Assembly: GCA_002345145.1 (NCBI GenBank)
Contig: DDVC01000150.1
Coordinates: 5,244-28,222, forward strand
DNA from: Bacteroidetes bacterium UBA2322
GTDB taxonomy: Bacteria; Bacteroidota; Bacteroidia; Chitinophagales; UBA2359
DNA length: 22,979 bases
Direction of reading: 5' to 3'
In this document: in pieces, positions 1-7,200 of the stretch
How the letters are laid out: each line of letters begins with the position of its first letter
Position numbering within the stretch: the stretch's first letter is position 1
Translations under genes and position numbers: made by a program
Notes under the pieces: generated by a model
Seen by the model: the letters and a program-made list of their open reading frames with translations, nothing else
Told to the model about the DNA's origin: nothing
The model's database searches: none

Positions 1-1837
1 CATCGGGCTCTTTAAAAATGATGTTGCCGTTTTCGGTGATAATGATGTTGTCATCGTTAAAGGTTATTACATCGGGGTTTTTAGGTGCAGCCTGTTGTGT
101 GGCAGTGGTGGTGGCAGGTTGGTAAGACTCTTTTATGATGATGTCGCCATTAGCAGTAATCACTATATTTTGGTCAATTTTGAAGTTGTCATCTTCAATG
201 CTGCTGTTATGTGGCTCGTATAAAGCCACAACGGAGGTGGTCATTTGGTCTTTAAAAATAATGTCGCCTTCGGGAGTAATGATTACATCGTCAGATAAGG
301 TAATTTCAATCTCATCGGGCTCATTATTAGGTTGTGTAACCGGCGCATGGGTAAAACCTACTACAAGATTTTGCCCAACTGTAAGAGTGGCGCTACTTAG
401 GTTATTCCATTTTTTTAGGTCTTCTACTTTGCAACCGTTAGATTTGGCAATAGCAATAAGGGTTTCTCCTTTTTTAACCTTGTAGCGTTTTTCTTCTGTT
501 TTGGTGGCAGCAGCCGGCTGATTTGGTGTAGGAGCAATGTTGCTGTTGGCATCAGCAAGTTCGGGCTCTGAGACAGATTCGGCTACTACATACGCCGGTT
601 GTGTTTCAATGGGGGGGTTTATGTTTGTATTAGCCGAAGGCACTTTAATGGGTATAGCGCTCACCTCTTTTTGTACGCTTTTTACGCCCACTTTCAGTTT
701 AGCACCCACTTTAAGGTTGGTGGTACTTAACTTATTCCATTTTTTAAGTTGAGCAACGGTACATTTGTGTTTAGCGGCAATACTGCTGAGGGTTTCACCT
801 TGTTTTACCTTATGCCAAACATCGGCAGTTACCTTTTCGGTAAGGTTAGCGCCACCCGATTGGGAGCGCGAGTCGGCATAAATAAGTTCACGTTTTTGCT
901 TAAACGTCCAAATTTCGGTAACCGGCAATCGGAGGCAGTAGGGTTGGTGGTTTTCGGGCAGGAAGCGTTTTTTGAGTGCCGGGTTCATAAAGGCAAGTTT
1001 TTCAACATCCATGTTGAGGGTTTTGGCTACAGCATTAAGGTGTAGCGGACCTCTAACCATTAACGTATCGGAGCTGGTAAAGATATTGGCGTATGGATGC
1101 GGATACAATTTAAGGGAGTGGTCTAAATGGTAGTGCATCCAATATACACAGGCAACAAAAGCCGGCACGTAATTACGGGTTTCGCGGGGGAGGTAGTCAT
1201 ATAAAAGCCAGTAATCTCTAATGCCTCCTGAACGGCGAATGGCTTCGTCTATTCTTCCCGGGCCACAGTTGTAAGCGGCAATCACCAGCAGCCAGTCATC
1301 GTATTTTTTATACATTGACTGCAAGAGTTTAACGGCTGCTTCGGTTGATTTGTGGGGGTCTCGCCGGTCATCTACGTAATTATCCACATTTAAGTGTAAA
1401 CCTTTGGCGGTAATACCCATTATTTGCCATAAACCGGTAGCGCCGGCGGGCGATACTGCCTGCGAATTGAGGGCAGATTCGGTAACAGGCAGGTATTTTA
1501 ATTCAAGGGGTAAATTATACTGCCGGAGGTACTTTTCAAAGATGGGGAAGTAGATGTCGCTCAAGCTGAGGATTTTTTCCGATAGGGCGGGGCTGCGGTT
1601 TACATACAACTCTATATAAGAACGAACAGTGCCATTGTAATCTAAAGGAATGCTTGAGCCAATTTTGGCAAGTTTGCTTTCGTAATCGGGCAAAGCAAAC
1701 ATACTGCTGCCATTGGTAATTGTAGGCGGGTTTTCTGTTTCGGTGCCGGTAAAATTGCCTAAATAATAAGGGTGCGAAATGGCAATTGTACTCAAAAGCA
1801 TCAGGAAAACGCCGGCTACTTTTTTAAAACTTTCCAT
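1..1837 (-). CDS. LysM-containing lytic transglycosylase (MltD-like), C-terminus cut by window edge
   Basis: This is a murein lytic transglycosylase that would cleave the MurNAc-GlcNAc bond of peptidoglycan in the periplasm. Reading from the ATG at 1837, 612 codons are visible with no stop before the edge. A short hydrophobic N-terminus (about residues 5-22) is a signal peptide. The SLT/GH23 domain spans about residues 85-260: the catalytic glutamate is E120 in LPVTESALNSQA, followed by SPAGATGLWQIM and the AAYNCGPGRI motif. Two LysM peptidoglycan-binding domains follow, at about 341-385 (HKVKQGETLSSIAAKH) and 452-495 (YKVKKGETLIAIAKS), with a Pro/Thr/Asn-rich linker between. The region after residue 500 is acidic and carries three copies of a 15-residue motif at an exact 40-residue spacing. 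The architecture is that of the MltD family, but the repeat tail is not part of that family as I know it. It is transcribed divergently from the 2205 operon. Confidence 0.93.
   Translation of the reverse strand, partial: MESFKKVAGVFLMLLSTIAISHPYYLGNFTGTETENPPTITNGSSMFALPDYESKLAKIGSSIPLDYNGTVRSYIELYVNRSPALSEKILSLSDIYFPIFEKYLRQYNLPLELKYLPVTESALNSQAVSPAGATGLWQIMGITAKGLHLNVDNYVDDRRDPHKSTEAAVKLLQSMYKKYDDWLLVIAAYNCGPGRIDEAIRRSGGIRDYWLLYDYLPRETRNYVPAFVACVYWMHYHLDHSLKLYPHPYANIFTSSDTLMVRGPLHLNAVAKTLNMDVEKLAFMNPALKKRFLPENHQPYCLRLPVTEIWTFKQKRELIYADSRSQSGGANLTEKVTADVWHKVKQGETLSSIAAKHKCTVAQLKKWNKLSTTNLKVGAKLKVGVKSVQKEVSAIPIKVPSANTNINPPIETQPAYVVAESVSEPELADANSNIAPTPNQPAAATKTEEKRYKVKKGETLIAIAKSNGCKVEDLKKWNNLSSATLTVGQNLVVGFTHAPVTQPNNEPDEIEITLSDDVIITPEGDIIFKDQMTTSVVALYEPHNSSIEDDNFKIDQNIVITANGDIIIKESYQPATTTATQQAAPKNPDVITFNDDNIIITENGNIIFKEPD
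8..292 (-). repeat. 40-residue (120-nt) tandem repeat coding for the transglycosylase tail
   Basis: Three copies of a 15-residue motif lie at 292-248 (DDVIITPEGDIIFKD), 172-128 (QNIVITANGDIIIKE) and 52-8 (DNIIITENGNIIFKE). The spacing is exactly 120 nt each time, corresponding to residues 516, 556 and 596 of the protein. The 25-residue spacers between the motifs are unlike each other. The array runs to within a few bases of the window edge and may continue. The alternation of hydrophobic residues around a central x-x-G-D/N turn suggests a beta-hairpin; that is inference. Confidence 0.85.
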
Positions 1838-2204
1838 AAGTTAAAGAACTTTTTGGGAACAAAATGTACTAATAAACTGAATTAGCCGGCGCAAAGTTAG
1901 GCATTTTAACCTATTTGAAACCACATTTGCCTCTTGTCAACTTCTTTCGGAATTGGTGAGCTGCCAGGCGCTTGTTGAGACTTAACTGTATTATGCCGCT
2001 TAAGCCCTTATTTTTAAACCTTTTCAGCTTTCTACAAAATTTTGTGAAACATTTGTATTATTGTAAAAAAAATTTTTAAAAGACGTGTTTTTTTGCAAAA
2101 TTTAACATGGGATTTTAGGGGTTTTCTTCCTTTTTCGGATTTTTGGTTGTAATTTTAGCCTTTTTATTTGTTCATTAACCAACCGATAATTTAAAGGTCA
2201 AACC
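1838..2204. other. Divergent intergenic region (367 bp)
   Basis: This AT-rich gap separates the minus-strand transglycosylase from the plus-strand DUF4442 operon, so it should hold promoters for both. I see a TAACTTTG box on the minus strand (1899-1892) but no exact TAnnTTTG box on the plus strand before 2205. I find no open reading frame, RNA gene or strong hairpin here. Confidence 0.6.
1892..1899 (-). promoter_or_regulatory. Candidate Bacteroidota -7 box for the transglycosylase
   Basis: The minus strand reads TAACTTTG, a match to the Bacteroidota -7 consensus TAnnTTTG, about 54 nt before the start codon. No TTG element is found at the usual 19-23 nt further upstream, so the call rests on the -7 box and its position alone. 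Confidence 0.4.
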
Positions 2205-2714
2205 ATGTCGTCATTACCCATAAGTATAACCCCCAGAATGGAGCAGTTTATTAAGCGGCTCACCAACCCTATTGCATTTAAATTTTTTCTTTTTTATAAA
2301 CTCCCTCTGGCTTTTTTTGCTCGGTTAAACATTACCCAGCTAAGCCCTCAGAGCGCCAAAGTAACCATACCTTACGGCTGGCTCACACAAAACCCGTTTA
2401 AGTCCACCTATTTTGCTGCATTGAGCATGGCAGCCGAAATGAGTACCGGCGTATTGGGGTTAATGGCTATAGATAATGCCCAAAATCCGGTTTCATTTTT
2501 AGTAGTAGGGTTAACTGCCAATTTTTCCAAAAAAGCTACCGACCTTACCACATTTACCTGCACCGACGGCAACCTCTTTTTTGATGCCGTAGCCCAAACC
2601 CTGCAAACCGGCGAAGCCATTACTATCCAATCTGCCTCCATAGGCACCAACAAGGCGGGCGAAGAGGTAGCAAGGTTTACAGTTACTTGGTCGGTCAAAG
2701 CCAAAAAAAAGTAA
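2205..2714 (+). CDS. DUF4442 hotdog-fold protein (putative acyl-CoA/ACP thioesterase-like)
   Basis: This 169-residue protein matches the DUF4442 family, which has the hotdog fold of acyl-thioesterases. The family signature is visible at about residues 57-82, NPFKSTYFAALSMAAEMSTG, preceded by a basic and aromatic N-terminal segment (FKFFLFYKLPLAFFARLNI) that may lie against the membrane. Its enzymatic activity is not established; a role in acyl-thioester turnover is inferred from the fold only. It is the first gene of a three-gene unit: endonuclease V starts 6 bases after its stop, and a phosphopantetheinyl transferase follows. That last neighbour also deals with acyl carriers, which weakly supports a lipid or acyl-carrier role. 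The start ATG at 2205 gives a normal family length. Confidence 0.8.
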   Translation: MSSLPISITPRMEQFIKRLTNPIAFKFFLFYKLPLAFFARLNITQLSPQSAKVTIPYGWLTQNPFKSTYFAALSMAAEMSTGVLGLMAIDNAQNPVSFLVVGLTANFSKKATDLTTFTCTDGNLFFDAVAQTLQTGEAITIQSASIGTNKAGEEVARFTVTWSVKAKKK

Positions 2715-2720
2715 CAAACT

Positions 2721-3410
2721 ATGGAAGAACTCCCTCCATTAACCCAATACACTCCCAAACAAGCTGTTCAGTTGCAAAAAGAGCTTAGTGGGCAGCTTGT
2801 TTTTTCGCCCCTGCCGGCAAGTGAGGTAAAAACCATTGGCGGGGCAGATATATCCTACAATCGGTTTTCCGACATCATATATGCGGGTATAGTGGTTTTA
2901 TCGTTTCCCGATATGCAGCTTATAGAAGAATGCTGGATTAAAACAACTGCCACCTTTCCGTATATACCCGGCTTGCTTTCTTTCAGAGAACTACCCGCTC
3001 TATTGCCCGTTTGGCAAGCCTTACAACATAAACCCAATGTAATGGCGCTCGACGGGCAAGGTATAGCCCACCCGCGGCGCTTGGGCATAGCCGCTCATTT
3101 TGGACTCGTAACCGGCTGCCCGGCTTTTGGCTGTGCCAAATCGGTTTTAGTTGGTGATTTTGAAGAACCCAACCTCCCAAAAGGCAGTGTAGCCTATATG
3201 TATCACCATAACGAACCGGTGGGCGCTGCCCTGCGCACGCAAACCGGAGTAAAACCGGTGTATATTTCGGCAGGATATAAAATAACACTGCCCGATGCCC
3301 TTGCTATTATACAGCAATGTACCACCCAATACCGTATTCCCGAACCTACCCGACAAGCGCATTTGTTGGTAAACCGCATTAGAACGCTCCATAAATCTAA
3401 CCTTACCTAA
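2721..3410 (+). CDS. nfi: Endonuclease V (deoxyinosine 3' endonuclease)
   Basis: Endonuclease V nicks DNA at the second phosphodiester bond 3' of deoxyinosine, starting repair of deaminated adenine. The 229-residue product has the usual family length and all core motifs: GGADISY (metal-binding D43), FPYIPGLLSFRELPALLPVW (E90), ALDGQGIAHPRRLGIAAHFG (D111 and the conserved HPRR), and the C-terminal YRIPEPTRQAH. These correspond to D35, E89 and D110 of the E. coli enzyme. It begins 6 bases after the DUF4442 gene and is followed 16 bases later by the phosphopantetheinyl transferase, so it is probably co-transcribed with both. No residue expected for activity is missing. Confidence 0.95.
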   Translation: MEELPPLTQYTPKQAVQLQKELSGQLVFSPLPASEVKTIGGADISYNRFSDIIYAGIVVLSFPDMQLIEECWIKTTATFPYIPGLLSFRELPALLPVWQALQHKPNVMALDGQGIAHPRRLGIAAHFGLVTGCPAFGCAKSVLVGDFEEPNLPKGSVAYMYHHNEPVGAALRTQTGVKPVYISAGYKITLPDALAIIQQCTTQYRIPEPTRQAHLLVNRIRTLHKSNLT

Positions 3411-3426
3411 CTCTCCTTAAAAAGCA

Positions 3427-4083
3427 GTGACCACCGCCCACACCCAAATTATAACCATAGGTGAGGCAATAATAGGGCTTGCCCCCATACCACCCAATTT
3501 TGAACCAAGCCAAATACCGCCCCATTTTGAGCCTTACATTGCCCAATTAACCCACCCAAAACGGCTGCACGAGTGGGTAGCCTCCCGATTGCTGCTGGAG
3601 CAAATATCGGGCAAATACATTACCTACGTAAGCGTATCGGCACAGGGTAAACCCTACTTTACCAATGGCGGCGGCTTTTTCAGCATCAGCCATAGCGCTA
3701 ATACTGTAGCCGTTGTTTGGCATCCGCATAAAGAGGTAGGTATAGATGTAGAAACACTCCGCCCACAAGTATTAAAAATAAAACATAAGTTTTTGTCGGA
3801 ACGCGAAATGAATATGATTGCCCCCGATGATGTAAAGGCACACACCGCTTTTTGGTGCGCCAAAGAAGCCTTATATAAACTGCATGGTTTTAAAGAACTT
3901 CAATTTAATAAGGATATTATACTGCACAATGTAATGATGAGCAAAAAACAACAACTGCCTGTAGAATATATACACGCTTCGGTTTCTAAAGGAGACTTTA
4001 CCCTGAACTCTGTGGTAACATTACTTTATTTTTCCGATACCGTTTTGGCTGTTGTGGGCATAAACGAGCATGAAAATCCATAA
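3427..4083 (+). CDS. 4'-phosphopantetheinyl transferase (Sfp/AcpT-like), GTG start
   Basis: This enzyme would transfer the 4'-phosphopantetheine arm of coenzyme A to a serine of an acyl or peptidyl carrier protein, making it active. Family motifs are clear in the 218-residue product: FSISHS (85-90), GIDVET with Mg-binding D107 and E109, and WCAKEALYK (143-151) with K146, E147 and K151. The total length fits the Sfp/Gsp group rather than the shorter AcpS group. The start is GTG at 3427: an in-frame TAA lies at 3418-3420, and no in-frame ATG occurs before about residue 128, so no other start keeps the domain whole. It is the last gene of the 2205 unit. No polyketide or peptide synthase is in the window, so the carrier substrate cannot be named. 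Confidence 0.9.
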   Translation: MTTAHTQIITIGEAIIGLAPIPPNFEPSQIPPHFEPYIAQLTHPKRLHEWVASRLLLEQISGKYITYVSVSAQGKPYFTNGGGFFSISHSANTVAVVWHPHKEVGIDVETLRPQVLKIKHKFLSEREMNMIAPDDVKAHTAFWCAKEALYKLHGFKELQFNKDIILHNVMMSKKQQLPVEYIHASVSKGDFTLNSVVTLLYFSDTVLAVVGINEHENP

Positions 4084-4102
4084 ACAATGTTTATGATTTT
4101 TT
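4079..4102 (+). terminator. Weak terminator at end of the three-gene operon
   Basis: The inverted repeat CATAAA-CAATG-TTTATG overlaps the stop codon of the phosphopantetheinyl transferase and is followed at once by a run of six T. The stem is short and AT-rich, so termination may be weak. Confidence 0.4.
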
Positions 4103-4156
4103 ATTAAATGTATGGGCGATAGCTTGTAAATGTACTCAAAAAAGAAAAAAGGATTG

Positions 4157-4164
4157 TAACTTTC
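4157..4164 (+). promoter_or_regulatory. Candidate -7 box for the TPR gene
   Basis: TAACTTTC differs from the TAnnTTTG consensus only in its last base. A transcript from here would start near 4171. The ATG at 4178 would then have almost no leader, while the ATG at 4214 would have about 43 nt, which supports 4214 as the true start. Confidence 0.35.
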
Positions 4165-4213
4165 CTACCCAAAAATTATGATTTTTGGAGAAACCCTTAC
4201 TAATCCTTTTTTT

Positions 4214-7200
4214 ATGGCAGCTAAACTACAAGCTATAGCAACCGCATTAGTTGTTTGTACCTTAACCTTAATGCACGCGCAGGCGCAAGAAGCCGGCAGC
4301 GATAGGGTAAAAGAAGCCCTTCAAAGCGTAGAAACCGATATAAACCCCAACCTTACCATGGGTCGAAAAAAAATGGATGCAGGCGAGTTTGCCGTGGCAA
4401 GAGCCTATTTTACCATTGCTACCGAAGAACTGCCTAACTCTTGGGCTGCCCGAATGGAGCTGGGTAAGGCTCATGCAGCCCTTAACGACTTTAAGAGCGC
4501 AATTACCGAGTATAACGCAGCACTTAAACTCAATCCAAGCGCAGCACAGGTTTATATTGAAAGAGCTAAAACCCATAATGCCACCGGTAAAAACAAAGAG
4601 GCTATGGCAGATTTTGCCGAAGCGCTTAGGTTAAACCCCACCTCACAGGAAGCCTTAACCGGCAGTGTAAAAATTGCCCTTAAAGCAGGCGATTATGCCA
4701 CCGCCATTACCTTTTATGACCAACTCCTTACCGCCAACCCCAATAATGCCGATGCACTCTACGAACGCGGCAAGTTAAAAGCCGCTATGGGTAACTATGA
4801 CGGCGCAGTAACAGATTTTAAACAGTCAATGAAAATTGACAGCAAATACGCAAATTTCTACTACAACAAATCTAAAGCCGATGCCATAGCCGATACCCTG
4901 CAAGCCGTATTAGAACGCAGCAGGCTTGCCATCGGGTTAATGAAGTTCTCAAACGAAGAGTATCAGCCGGCAGTAGCCGATTTTACTGAGGTTATCAACC
5001 GTTTCCCTAAAAATAAAAACGCTTTTTACCACCGAGGACAAGCTCAGGCGCTCTTAGGTAAACCCGCCGATGCTGTTGCCGATTTTGACAAGGCTATCCA
5101 GTTAGATACAAAGTTTAAAGAAGCCTACTTAGAAAGAGGTAAAAGCAAAAATGAAATGGAAGACTTTATGGGCGCACACCGCGACCTTGACGCGTACCTA
5201 ACCCTTAACCCTAATGAGAAAGAAGCGCTTGTGCTTAGGGGCGAAATTAAAATAAACCTCAAAAACTATCCGGCAGCCATTGAAGATTTTGACAAAGCCA
5301 TTGCCATTGACCCACAGTTTGCCACCGCCTTTATAAACAGAGGAGTTGCCAAAATGCTCAAAGGAGAAAACCAATCGGCTATAACTGATTTTCATGCCGC
5401 CATTGGTATTGACCCCCAAAACCCCCTCTCCTACTATAAACGCGGTGTGGCTAAATTAACCCTCACAGATTACAACGGAGCTGTTGCCGACTTAAAAAAG
5501 TCCTTAGAACTAAAACCAAAAGACAAATTTGCCCTCCTACAATTAGGTGTAGCCAATGCAGCTTTAAACAACCACTTAGATGCCATTGTGGCGTTTGAAG
5601 ATGCCTTATTTTTAGATGCCCGGTTTAAAGATGCCTACTACCACCGAGGTATCTCCAAAATTGCCCGAAAAGACTATGTGGGCGCTATTGTGGACCTTGA
5701 AATGGCCACCGAAATTTATGCCGATTATGCCGATGCTTACTTTGCCGCCGCCACCGCACGTACCGAAATTGGCGACCTGTCGGGCGCTATTGTAGATTAT
5801 GATAAGCATCTGGAACTCAAACCCGGCAATACCGTTGCCTACTACCGAAGAGCTCTGGTGCGCAAGCAAATGAAAGACTATCAAAACGCCCTTGCCGACC
5901 TTAACAAAGCCATTACCATTGACAGCAAGTTTGTTGATGCACTCTTTGAGCGAGCCCTGCTATATAAAGAGGCTGCCAACCACTCTGCCGCTCTTGATGA
6001 TGTAAATAAGGTGGTTTCTTTAAACCCGGGTAATGTGCCCTCACTTATGCTGCGCGCCGATGTAAAAACCCTGATGAACAATTTTGCAAAAGCCCTCCCC
6101 GATTACGACGAGGTTATCCGAATTGACCCTAAAAATCCTGATGCCTATATTAAACGAGGCAACGTAAAACTGGCGCTCCACAAATATCCCGAAGCTCTTA
6201 CAGACTATAACACGGTTTTAACCCAAAACCCTACTAATGCCGATGCCTATGCCAGCAGAGGTAATGTAAAAACAGCCCTCAAAGATTTTAACGGCGCTTT
6301 GCAGGATTTTGACAAAGCCCTAGCGCTAAACCCCAAAAATACCCTCGCTTTTGCCAATAGAGCCGCTACCAAAGTAGAACTGGGCGACCTTGCCGGCGCT
6401 ATTGCTGACCTCAATACCCTTTTGCAACTTGACCCCACAGCACAAGATGTTTACTTTCAGATTGCAGGCTTGCAATACTCCACCGGTGAATATACCGCCG
6501 CACTCGAAAACTATAACAAAGCCATTGAGTTTGACCAAAAAAATAAGTATGCCTATTTTTACCGCGGCGTATCAAAAGCCAACCTCGACAAACATCAGGC
6601 TGCCATTTTAGATTTTGACTCTGCCATTAAATTAGACAAACGCTACCTTTATGCTTACCACCGCAGAGCCGGAAGCAAAACCTTTACCGGCGATTACAGA
6701 GGCGCTATTGAAGACTACTCCAGCGTAATAAAAATTGATAAAGATTTTGGTAGCAGCTACCTTAAACGGGGCGAAGTTCATGCACTTACAGGTAACCACT
6801 CACAAGCTATTAAAGATTTTACCTCAGCAATAGGTTTACAGCCCAACAATCCGGCAGCTTTTACCGGTAGAGGCAAAAGCAAAGCCGGTATCCGCGATTT
6901 TGAAGGCGCTATTAAAGACTTTACCAAAGTAATTGAACTACGAAAAGATGATATGTCTGCTTACAGCAATAGGGGCAACCTTTACGCCGCACTCCGCCAA
7001 TATGAATCTGCCTTGCAAGATTTTAACAAAATCATAGAGCTCGACCCCAATAATAAAATGGCATACAGCAACCGCGGCAGTGTAAGAGCAGCCATGAAAG
7101 ACTACAAAGCCGCCATTGCCGATTATGACGTGGCTATTGCCATTGACAAAAACTTTAGAAGCGCCTACAGCAACCGCGCACAGTTTAAAGCCGAAATGGG

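Noticed and set aside
135..1045. Three plus-strand open frames over the first kilobase
   Set aside because: They are antisense to the lytic transglycosylase, whose minus-strand frame shows complete SLT and LysM domains through the same DNA.
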